Below are positions 11,930 through 21,110 of a DNA stretch of 64,000 bases, one piece after another (within the stretch, counting starts at the first letter, position 1; each line of letters begins with the position of its first letter). This DNA is from Psettodes erumei (Eukaryota; Chordata; Actinopteri; Pleuronectiformes; Psettodidae). Both the position numbers and the translations under genes were made by a program. Location: assembly GCA_016785225.1 (NCBI GenBank), contig JAFBJZ010000343.1, forward strand, positions 806,001 through 870,000, given 5' to 3'. A model generated the notes under the pieces. That model searched no databases. It saw nothing but the letters and a program-made list of their open reading frames with translations, and was not told the DNA's origin.

Positions 11930-11996
11930 CCACACACAAACACACACACACACACACACCTCTCTTTCTCTCTCTCTCACACACACACACACACAT
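11930..11996. repeat. Compound (CA)n-(CT)n-(CA)n microsatellite
   Basis: CA repeats flank a CT-rich core, giving a compound array of about 65 bases. Confidence 0.95.
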
Positions 11997-12041
11997 ACTC
12001 TGCATTTACACACAGGCTACACTTAAGTAGTTAACTCAGAC

Positions 12042-13350
12042 ATGGCCACACTTAAGCTTGTCACTTGGAATGTTTGTGGAATTGGCTTGAGGAAAATAAT
12101 ATTGCAGATATTTAATCACCTAAAAACCGTACAAGCAGGAGCTCCACACAGCAAAAACAGCCGAACATAGACTTACATCACCACATTTTCCTCACAGCTA
12201 CTTGGCTAGCTACGACTCGAAAACAAAGAGGTGTAGCCACCATGATCAACTCATCATCATGAATAACTCAATTAATGACTCAATTCATAATGGAAACTTG
12301 TGCTTTGCCAGTATCTGCAGGCCAAATGTTGATGACCCCTCCTTCTTTCATACTTTCTTCTCCTCACTTTGTATGCACTCTGACACAACACTTCATCATA
12401 GGAGGGGATGTCAGTTTAGTGCATTACTTTGATCTTAATAGGCTCAGCACCTCAGGCAGATACCACAGTTGGCAATCAGCAGATATACTGAAACAATTCA
12501 TGAGTGATATTGGTCTTTGCGATGCATAGGGCTCCAAACACCCCACCCGCAAAGAATATACCTACTTTTCTCCCATCCATGGCTCTTACTCACACCAAGA
12601 CTACTTTCTGGTCAGCAGGACAACTTTAAACAATATCTGTGATATGCAGATTTATCTCATCATGATGTAATGTGGTGACCACACACTAGTCTCTCTCTGC
12701 ATGACTAAGAGATCCACCTCTTAACGAGTGAGAAACTGGAGACTTAATACATCATTTTTAAAAGATCCAGAATTTCTCAAAAACTTTAATAGAGAATGGG
12801 CAGCATTTTGGACACATATGACCTGTTGGAAGTTTTTTGGGATACAGCAAAGGCGGTCATGCGTGGCAAAATTCTTTCCTACTCATCGCGCATGGAAAAA
12901 GGAGTGAGAGCGAGAATCTGATTTAGAGCAAAGGATTAAGACATTGGGGGCTGCTTATGCTTTTTTGCAGGAAGAACAAGTAATGAGAGAAACAATAAAA
13001 CATAAGACTGAATTAAACAAATTTAATGAAGAAAAAAATCTGTTCCAGCTGCAGCAACTACATCTGGACAATTACAATTACATACACTAAAGAAAGTGTG
13101 AAGCTCTCTTCAGAAAGGAACTCTGCAACCATAAGCCTTCTTCTCAAACCAGACCCAAGACCCAACACTGCCACCTAGCTATCACCCAATATGACTTCTC
13201 AATGCTGAAAATAATCTGCAAGGCCTTAAGCTAGAAGACGAAAAAATGCATAATGCATCCAGATCATACAGGATCTATTAAAGACAGACACTACACTAAT
13301 AATACTTGTAGACTTATTAACCCAATTAATTTCTCCAATACTCACAATGT
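12042..13350 (+). pseudogene. L1-like LINE ORF2 relic (endonuclease plus RT start)
   Basis: Remnant of a non-LTR retrotransposon polyprotein. The plus strand from 12042 reads M-A-T-L-K-L-V-T-W-N-V-C-G-I-G, the N-terminal APE-type endonuclease motif with the metal-binding Asn. After a stop and a deletion it resumes near 12320 with N-V-D-D-P-S-F-F, then I-I-G-G-D (normally G-G-D-F) near 12400, and S-Y-S-H-Q-D-Y-F-L-V-S near 12585, corresponding to the S-R-I-D-Y-F box of L1-type endonucleases. A linker with many stops follows, and near 13255 D-H-T-G-S-I-K-D-R-H-Y-T-N-N-T-C-R-L matches the first RT box (T-G-F-I-K-G-R with N-N-x-R-R). The spacing from endonuclease start to RT box (about 400 codons) is shorter than in intact L1, implying internal deletions. 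L1/Tx1 group is the best fit; the RT palm is absent. Confidence 0.82.
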
Positions 13351-14120
13351 GGCATTGTGGTGGCTGAAGTTTCAGAGAGGGGGCCTCCTCTTGCCGACTA
13401 ACAGCCCCCCAAATTTTAACTGCACGATAGTTTAACGCAAGTCTAATCACAAACACGGTTAGGGCATGGGGGGTGGGGCAGACATGGGGAGGGCCTCATT
13501 GAGGCACCAACTTTGCACAATGGGCCGCCAACCCTCCAATTTTAATGACACTATAGACTTAGGAGCCTGGAGGTGGGTGGAGCATGTTGAGAAGCTCCAC
13601 CACCCACCAGTGGTTGGGTTTCCATGCTCCATCTATCTCCTGATTTTAATTGCACCTGAGTTTATCAGCCCAAGACACGTATACATACTTGCCCCTGGTG
13701 GCCCCCTCACCAGTTGGCCACCCAACAGTCCTGGGTGGGGGATGGGCTAGGGGAGAGGTGGAGCTTTTACTGGGCTGGGTGCCGGTTGGCCCATCGGCAG
13801 TGGGGTTAGCTGGGGGGGCCTGGGATGGGCAATGTTCCGCCACCCCTGGGGGTGTGATCCTGGAGGGGTTGGGGCCTCCCTACTGGGCGACGGGCAACGG
13901 GTGTCTGGGGTTGTAGTTCTAGTACTGCTGTTAGAGTGATCAATGATATTGTTATTATTGTTGCTGTCACGGTTGTTGTCATTATTGTATTTATTTATTA
14001 TTTATTATCTCTCTTCCTTTTCTCTGTCTTACTGTCCTTTCTGTCCCCCTGTCCGGTCTATCCGGTCTGTCCGGTCTGTCCGGTCCACTTCATGTCAGTT
14101 ATTCCAGCATTCCAATAAGG
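13351..14120 (+). repeat. GC-rich unclassified interspersed repeat
   Basis: The composition changes abruptly here from AT-rich to G/C-rich with recurring AATTTTAATGACACTATAG-like phrases (13394, 13540, 13645), then GGTGGCCCCCTCACCAGTTGGCCACCCAAC, a G-rich block to 13920, a T/G-rich GTTATTGTTG block, and a nine-base tandem array at 14051-14086. It resembles a repeat I have seen in many fish sequences but cannot name. It follows the L1 relic directly, so it may be part of one composite element. The overlapping open frames on both strands are by-products of the GC bias. Confidence 0.6.
14051..14086. repeat. Nine-base tandem repeat, GTCCGGTCT unit
   Basis: Four near-identical copies of the GTCCGGTCT unit (one with A for G), inside the end of the GC-rich repeat. 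Confidence 0.85.
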
Positions 14121-15560
14121 TAGATAATAACTATAATACATAATAAAGTTTAGTCATGCAATAGGTAGAGTATGGTACACTACACCTCTTGTAAAGCAAA
14201 TCTGCCTGGCACTGTAAGGGTATCCAGATCTCTCTATCCATACCTAAGCTGCTGGACAGGATAGGTTAAAAAAACAAAAGAACCCCAAATGTGCCTGCTG
14301 TTATGTGTGTGTGTTTGGAAAATGATGGAGGGGGTAATGGGAAGATTAACATGTCATTACTATTGTACTTGATGATCAAACACACACACTCCCACATTCA
14401 AACAACCACAGTATATTTTACTTTCATTTAAACTAGAACAGCACCAATTTAACTAATCAAAAGGTTATTTTTGCACTTCTCAGAAGTTGTTTTTAAGATA
14501 AGATATTAATGGAAGAATTATAAAAAAACAAAACAAAAAAAACCGGCAGTGGCTGAAATTTTGTGGGTTTTAGTCCATGGTAAGACTGAAGCTCCAGAAA
14601 CCACTGGTTCCTCTCAGGTTTCCTGTTATACAGTAAGACAGGCAGATATTGTTGTATATTACAACAATTCTCATGGGTTAATGACTAGTAACTGGGTGTT
14701 CACTATTAAAACCAGAGGAGTACCCTTTAATTATGCTGCCATTTCAAAAGTAACTTTCTTAACAGACACAACTTCACCCATATTGTCCACCAGCCTGACC
14801 TCTGATAACAAATGGTTTCTGTTCAAGTGAAGTGGACATGGGCAGAGAAAGACAAACAATGTATCTCCACCGGTTGATCCTCTGTCACTGTGACAGGTTG
14901 CTATGATGCTCTGCTTCACAGTTCATCAGACACTCTCACAGGTCAGACTGCTGCAGCTGGCTCATATGTGAAACCTGAATCATGAGAAAGCAAGGAGGTT
15001 GGCTAAGAGTTTTGTTTGCACTGTTTTATTGTTTGTTTTATTGCTGTCAGATAAGAGGCCGGCTACAGTATATACTGAATATTGACCTTTACTTACGTCA
15101 TAGTTACATAGTTTGTATTTTTTGGAAAAATTGAGCGCTACAATTGTTAAAAAGCAAAACAATCTATTGTTACTATGTTTATTGCTATTTTACACTCATG
15201 ACTGATTAATTATGACTTATGTTTATGAAAGTATTAATATTTTCTGTACAATTACACCCAGTGCCTAAACTTCCATTAAAAGTTTAATCAAATTTTAAAT
15301 CCAATCCAATTTTTGTCTGACACAATTACAGGTCCATAAAGCCTTTATGTATTTGAAATAATGCCCACGTTTGCAACCTGATTACTTTCATCTGTATTGA
15401 TAGATAAATACAGCTGGATATCATCTGCCTAGCAGTGGAAACATTTGTGGTACTTCCTGATAATATTACCATCAATTACTGTGACCTTAAAAGCCTGTGA
15501 TACATGGAATTATTATAGATAAATCATCATTGTTAAAAGAGGATCCAAAAGACAAGTTAT
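14121..15560. other. Unassigned AT-rich stretch
   Basis: No recognised gene or repeat. A 93-codon plus frame at 14549-14830 has no matching family that I can see. Confidence 0.4.
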
Positions 15561-15569
15561 GGTTTAGAT

Positions 15570-15782
15570 CAGGGGTGTTAAACTCATGGCCCGCGGGCCA
15601 TAAGATTGACAAGCGACAAGTGACAAGTGATGAGCAAGATGATTTTGCAAAGTGTAAAAAAACCGAAAAAGTCAGAAAAGTCTGCAATTTTGCCATTGTG
15701 CCATCATTTTACTGGTCTGGCCCACTTGAGATTAAATTTGGTAGTATGTGGCCCCTGACATCAAATGAGTTTGACACCCCTG
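15570..15782. mobile_element. hAT-type MITE with terminal inverted repeats
   Basis: A 213-bp unit starts CAGGGGTGTTAAACTCA and ends TGAGTTTGACACCCCTG. The ends are inverted repeats matching at 16 of 17 positions, and this CAGGGGTGTCAAACTCA end is well known from hAT-derived repeats of vertebrates. It is flanked by GTTTAGAT (15562-15569) and GTTCAGAT (15783-15790), an 8-bp target duplication with one mismatch, as expected for hAT. It has no transposase and is non-autonomous. Confidence 0.93.
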
Positions 15783-15790
15783 GTTCAGAT

Positions 15791-17500
15791 GAAGAAACTG
15801 TTGAAGTTGAAGTCAGAGAGATGAAGTCTAAATATCAGTCAGGCTTTATAATTGATTCTGTACTGGACAATTAACCTCTGACAGTTAGAAATGTATTGGT
15901 AAAGCAGATGAAAGTCATTACCACTGAGCATTAGGGAAAGGATGTGTTTCTTCCTGTCTTACATCCCCCCTCCTCCTCTTTTTCCACTCCTTTGTCTCTT
16001 CATATCTCTCTTTCCCAACTTATCTTCTTCCTGCCACTTTCCTCTGTCTCATTCCTTCCATGTCGGTCTCCCCGCCTCTCTTCTGTCTTCATTCCTCCCT
16101 CTCTAGCTCCCACTGCACATTGGTCAGGGTCATTGCTTAAAGGATTTTTAACCTTTCTCTGATCTGCTTTTCCCTTTCATTCCTCTTCTCGCTTTTGATT
16201 TTTTTGATTTGCTGCCTGTGAGCCGGCAAGCATTGGGTAAAATGGAAAGGCAGCTGATGGATTTCATCTGAAGCATAACACAAATCAGTGTGTGTGTGTG
16301 TGTGTGTGTGTGCATTACAGACCTTATGCTGAGTATTAGTTATTTTACTTAAGTATACGTTCTGAATACTTGTTCCACCACTTGTATTAATGGTTACAAA
16401 GTTAGGTCTGCTCCAGCCTACATGCAACATCTGAAGAATTACCTCAAGTTTGAGCCTTTGCCTTCAGTCCACTAAACAAAGGAAAATGCGCCAGAGGCCA
16501 CCCCCACAGACTCCATCTCCCAGCATGCCCAGTGTTTCACACCTGAGTGTGAAATTAAGGGGATCTCTAAACTGATACTTCTCATTAGCAGAGATGACCC
16601 ACTGACAGAGCTTTGATGTTACTGCATCTATAAATCTCAGCCACACATATGAATCATTGCCTTTCCATTGTGACTGTACCAGAGGAAGCTCGCTTTCTCT
16701 GCAAACCAGTTACTGAAGGAGGTATTCTATGCATGTGTACTTTTTCTTTTTTTTTCTCCCACGGAGTTTGAAAGTTCTCACCTACTGTATATACAAATAC
16801 AAATTAACAGATCCAGAAAGAGATTCCGCTGATGCACAATCTCATTTTACCTGTAGAAGGAAGAAGGGATTTTTTCATTGAAATGCGAATAACCCCATGA
16901 TCGCTATTCTCCAATTAAGTCACCTTTGCTGTGTTTCTTCGCTGCCAAATGGGAAACCAGCTGCTGCAACCCTTACGGACTTACGAAGACAGCTCGGTAC
17001 CTTCCCATCTGGGCAGAGACTGTAATGTGTGTTGTAGTTTTGCTTTGATGCTTGTGTAACTGGTTATTACAACTTTATTCTCGCTTATACCAACAGATCA
17101 TAAGAGTGTTATTTAAGTGTACTGCTGGTTCATCGCTGGATTTGTGACAACAGGTGTACAGTCTCCCAGCCGTATGTGCACTCTCTGTGGCCTGAGTAAC
17201 TACCGCTCTCCTCTCATGGTTGCACGACTCGGTCGTGAGCCGTCTCTCTTTCCCTTACACTCGTACACACACATACCCACATATAGCGATAACTCTAACA
17301 CATATATTTAGACATCCACACCACCATCACACACAGTGGTTGGGATTTAATCTGGTTGAACACAGAGATTTTGACATCAGATCCATCAGAAAGTTCACAG
17401 CTAAGATACACATACTGTATATCATACTCTTTATGTAGGTGTACTGTATAATCTTAAGAAAAATTCAAAAAAAATTCCTTAAGTTACTAGTATAGATAAT
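15791..17500. other. Unassigned stretch
   Basis: No gene recognised. It includes a pyrimidine-rich block (15940-16110) and the TG microsatellite at 16288-16312. Confidence 0.4.
16288..16312. repeat. (TG)12 microsatellite
   Basis: Run of TG dinucleotides of about 25 bases. Confidence 0.95.
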
Positions 17501-17529
17501 CACAATGTGTGTGTAATGCTTATAATGCA

Positions 17530-18185
17530 AATAACACTAATGTTGCTGATGGGAAAAAAGTAACTGAACCCTGGCAATCAATGAATGGTGGAACCTTGTT
17601 TGGCTGCAGTAACTTCAGACAAGAGCTTGTGTTAGCTACAGAAGAAACGTACAACCTTCAGGAGGAAGTCTGCACCATTTGTCTTATGGAATGCCTTCAG
17701 CTCAGACTGCCCAACTCTACTGTTGCATTCCACAGCATTTCCATAGGGTGAAGGTGTGGGCTCTGACTGGTCCACTCCAACAGTTGGATATCTTTGAGGT
17801 CATTCTGTGGTAGGTCATTCATCTGCTGCATTTTCCATCATCTACTGGTGGACAGCCACCCTGATATTGTCCTGAATAAATTGGAAATTCTTTTTCCTTC
17901 CTATAATAGTGAGCTGTGTATGCCCAGAAGCAGCAAAGCCCTAAGTCGTGATGCTCCCTCCACTGTACTGTTGGCATGCATTCTGCATTGTGCCTTTGGA
18001 GACATTTTATTCAGGCAACCACTTATAGTGAGAGTAGTCACAGTACTAAACTGTCTCCATTTATAGACAATTTGTCAAACTGCGGAGAGTTGAATTTCCA
18101 AACTCTTTCAGATTACTGTATAACTCTTTATATAATTTCTATTTTGCAAGTCAGAGTAACTCCAATCTACATCATCAATCCTGTT
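17530..18185 (-). pseudogene. Tc1-like transposase relic
   Basis: Relic of a Tc1/mariner cut-and-paste transposase on the minus strand. Near 17750-17790 the reverse complement reads W-T-S-Q-S-P-H-L-H-P-M-E-M-L-W, clearly the W-P-x-x-S-P-D-L-N-P-I-E box holding the second Asp and the Glu of the DDE/D triad; the Asp has become His. Upstream on that strand, near 17920-17960, S-G-G-S-I is followed in a shifted frame by F-A-A-S-G, matching G-G-S-I-M-V-W-G-C-F-A-A-S-G. Near 18060-18110 E-F-G-N-S-T-L and a following M-E-T segment match the N-terminal helix-turn-helix region. Most of the middle third between HTH and G-G-S-I is missing, and stops are frequent. Element ends are not visible. Confidence 0.8.
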
Positions 18186-18207
18186 TGATGGAATCGACTT
18201 TATGCTT

Positions 18208-18392
18208 GGGTGGCACGGTGGAGTGGTGGTTGCTATGAGGCAGAAGAAGCAGGTTTTCAGTTCACAGTTCAAACCCAGGTTTAGGCGAGCCCTTTCTGTG
18301 TGGAGATGGCATGTTCTGTCTGTCTGGGTTTTCTCTAGGTACTACCATCACTTCCATTCAGTAATATAGAAAAAGGATGGTTGGATGGACTT
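18208..18392 (+). repeat. SINE-like fish repeat (GGTGGCACGGTGG family)
   Basis: Begins GGGTGGCACGGTGGAGTGGTGG, contains a degenerate B-box-like GTTCAAACCCAGG, the phrase CTTTCTGTGTGGAGATGGCATGTTCT, and ends in GGATGGTTGGATGG. This order is that of a very common teleost repeat with a (GGAT)n-like tail of the kind RTE-mobilised SINEs carry. The part between about 18335 and the tail looks deleted. Confidence 0.72.
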
Positions 18393-19677
18393 CCAAGTTT
18401 TGAGCATGTTACCATACTGTCATGAGCTCAAAGCACCACGATACCTCAGTACAGCCTGACAGAGCTGCGAGCATGATGCCTTGCAGTTTTTTGAGGATTT
18501 TGGGAAACTGTGTTATATTGTTAAATTACTGAATGGTTTTTCAGCGAGCATTTACTTTTAGAAGATATAACAAAATCAGTCAGCTATACAGTTTGCTCTT
18601 GGCACTTATGTGACTTTACGCCTTGTTTGATGTAAAAGTTTTATGAGTTTGTTACCTCATTGTCTGAATCCCTTCTATTCTCTGTGTTGGTTTGCTTGAT
18701 TAATCTGCAAGGATGCAATAGATTTTAATACCTAAGAAATCTGTAGGGCCATGGGAGAGTTCCCCATCAGCCTCTGCTCTGTCTTGTTGACACTGCTGTT
18801 GCTGTCTGCTGTTGTGTTTGCATTTTTACCACCAGCAGCAGCCATCTTGTCATTGTCATCCTTGGCAGTCTGAAGAGGAGATGGATGGTAATTGTTCAGG
18901 TGAGAGCTCAGATAAACAGCTCAGCCAGGTGTGACCCTCCCCCTCCTCCTCCTCCTCCTCCTCCTCTGTACTTCAAATTATTTTCTGTCTCTGTCTTTCC
19001 TTCTCTAATTCTTACTGCTCACGCTTGTTCTAGCTTTTCTCTCTTTTCTTAGTTTTCATACATTGTGTGCATCCTGTTGTGCATTACTGCTATGACTGAC
19101 AATAAGTTGCCACATTCATGCTGGAAAACTACAGAGTGCAATAAAAGGGCTTTAAGATTAGCTCCACAGACATAACTCCAGCTCATTTGCACTTTAGTAA
19201 TATTTATGCATTATACTGGCATTAAGCATTAAGGATTGTGAGTTTTTGTTCATTTGCTGACAGCTCTTGAAGCATATTTGTCATTTGACCCAAATGTTTA
19301 TAATTTGCACATTTTGTGGACATTCTTTCAAGCTCCTTCAGCAGTTGAAGCTTGTTTATTCCATACAGAAAATCCACACATATAGATAAGTTGCAATTCT
19401 TTGTCACCATGCACTGGAGCACAATTTGGGGGCTATCAGAACCTTATGTTAAAATTTGCATTATTTCAAAGATATTATGTATTCTTACTCTGTGTTTTTC
19501 CACTGAACTTGTGTTTCTGTTTTGTACTTTTCCACTGAGCTCGTACTGCGCAATGGGTGTCCTTGTATAGCCTTCTGGACTATAAGATAACATGACTGCT
19601 TATAATTGGTTTGCATTCCAGGAGACAGATGAAACTTCACTATTTCATCAGTTAGGTCTGTTGCATTAGATACATGC
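18393..19677. other. Unassigned stretch
   Basis: No gene recognised; only the CCT trinucleotide array stands out. Confidence 0.4.
18941..18966. repeat. (CCT)n microsatellite
   Basis: CCT trinucleotide run of about 26 bases in a pyrimidine-rich block. Confidence 0.92.
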
Positions 19678-20062
19678 CTAAAACAACATCCAGACATGCT
19701 GCTTAACACATCCCAAGGACAAGGAGCGGACAGTGGTTGGCCTGTCCACGACTCTGATAACTGGCCAATTAAATTCAGTCGTGGTTAAGTCCAACCTCTG
19801 TACGGGGCAGCCCCAGCCCAAGAAGATAAATGTGGACCATTTCCAAAGATCAGGGCTCGGTCTGACTGAGATCATGTGTCCACTGCCATACTTTACCTGT
19901 GACCATAATAAATACTTCATCTGTGAACTGAAGATTTCTCCAGAATGTTCTTGGGCTTCCAATAAAAGAATCGGGCTAACACTTACAAAGGAGCAACAAC
20001 ACATCAGGGAAGCACTTAACTGGGCCTCTATCATAACCACAAAAAGATCAGACTGAGAGGAA
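19678..20062. other. Open on both strands, 5' of the PLE relic
   Basis: Frames of 155 codons (minus, 19678-20145) and 107 codons (plus, 19733-20056) overlap here. Neither shows a domain that I recognise. The GC content is higher than in the flank, and it leads straight into the PLE relic, so it may be part of that element or of an older insertion. Confidence 0.35.
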
Positions 20063-20503
20063 ATGGTAGAACATTGTTTGAAAAAGACCACATCCCTGTG
20101 CACTTTAAGCTTGTTCACCCTAAGGACAAAACACCCAGTGTACACAGTTCAGTACAGGGAGGGCACAGACTTATATGGTGAAGCAAAAACAGCCGCTTCG
20201 CAATGGTATGACATAACACAGGAGAACCAACTTATCAAAAGAATTTACCTACATCTGATGGACCATGGACACTCATTTGAGGACAGGGATGTACACATTT
20301 TGGGCAGAGAAGACGGATGGTTTAAGAGAGGCAGGAAAGAAGCCATCAAACATCCAACTGGAATGACCGCCACTGAATGGAGAAGTAACCTCAAGGAAAT
20401 TTTGATCGAACTCAACTGGAGTTACTTTGTAGGTCTTGAAGACGTTTCACCTCTCATCGACGTGGCTTCATCAGTTCATGCTGGTCTGACTAGGGTGAAC
20501 TAG
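20063..20503 (+). pseudogene. Penelope-like element GIY-YIG endonuclease relic
   Basis: C-terminal nuclease region of a Penelope-like retroelement; GIY-YIG nicks target DNA to prime reverse transcription. The plus frame reads T-K-H-P-V-Y-T-V-Q-Y, then T-D-L-Y-G-E-A-K, a decayed form of the family's V-Y-x-V-x-C...D-L-Y-I-G-E-T-K with the Ile of the second motif deleted and the Cys lost. H-G-H-S-F-E-D-R-D-V-H-I-L-G-R-E-D-G-W-F follows at codons about 68-88 and K-E-A-I at about 94; these are hallmarks of fish PLE proteins (x-G-H-S-F-E-D...R-E-x-x-W-F-x-R-G-x-K-E-A-I). The last 30-odd codons come from the inverted-repeat arm, not the conserved domain. The upstream RT is not recognisable, so this is a 5'-truncated or heavily decayed copy. 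Confidence 0.83.
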
Positions 20504-20815
20504 TCTGACAAACTGGTGTGGAGATCCAGGGCATTTAACCTCTGTGGGGGATTGTCACCCCCACCAACAGTCACTCCCATGACTGTTGTTGTATCGACTA
20601 TCGTTACTGTCGTTGCACACTCATGACCCTATGACATCATTGGCCTTGTGACAATTCCCCACGGAGGTTAAATACCCTGGATCTCCACACCAGTTTGTCA
20701 GACTAGCTCACCCTAGTCAGACCAGCATGAACTGATGAAGCCGCTTGGATGAGAGGCGAAACGTCTTCAAGACCTACAAAGTAAGTCCAGTTGATTTTGA
20801 TTAAAATTTCCTTGA
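20391..20815. repeat. Large inverted repeat (165-bp arms, 95-nt loop), PLE-related
   Basis: The arm 20391-20555 is the reverse complement of 20651-20815 at nearly every position (about a dozen and a half mismatches by eye, no length difference). Both arms hold the block around TTTGTCAGACTAG, AGACCAGCATGAACTGATGAAG, GATGAGAGG and AAACGTCTTCAAGACCTAC, the known terminal-region phrases of fish Penelope-like elements. The left arm contains the end of the GIY-YIG frame. The loop starts with CACCCCCACC. Confidence 0.9.
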
Positions 20816-20879
20816 CCTGGGCAAATGAGAATATACACAGCCTTGTATGGAGAAAGTGTTCTATTACCCCAATTATCAA

Positions 20880-21110
20880 CTACCTACAATGTGGTCTTGA
20901 GATCCCTCCCCAGGTAGCTTAACAGCCTTGATGACTCTCCAGATTTAAATGACCCCACAAGAAGTTAAAAGCTTGGGACTCCCCACCAGTCAGTTAGAAC
21001 TGAGGAAGCCTTTCAGATAAGAGGTGGTACAGCTTCAAGAAACTCTGGCAAGTCCAGCTGCTTTTGTAGAACACTCACAAATACCTGGATGGCTGAAAAT
21101 CCTCACAGAC
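20880..21110 (+). repeat. Second PLE terminal sequence type
   Basis: Contains GTTAGAACTGAGGAAGCC, TTTCAGATAAGAGGTG, GCTTCAAGAAACTC, AGTCCAGCTGC and ACCTGGATGGCTGA in that order. These are the end phrases of PLE families (GAACTGA..GAAGCC, GATGAGAGGTGAAACGTCTTCAAG, AAGTCCAGTTG, CCTGGATGACTGAGA), but the sequence differs from the hairpin arm beside it, so it is a different subfamily or copy. Confidence 0.65.

Larger units (their letters stand above)
8301..12041. other. Unassigned AT-rich stretch
   Basis: No gene or repeat family is recognised apart from the CA microsatellites listed separately and a short (AT)n at 9972-9987. The open frames (for example 9140-9421 minus and 11434-11742 plus) have no domain signature. 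Confidence 0.4.

Noticed and set aside
13466..13916. Overlapping 65-94 codon frames on both strands
   Set aside because: By-product of GC-rich repeat sequence lacking stop codons.
19733..20056. 107-codon plus frame as part of a host gene
   Set aside because: Both strands are open, no domain is recognised and it abuts a PLE relic, so I left it as unassigned.
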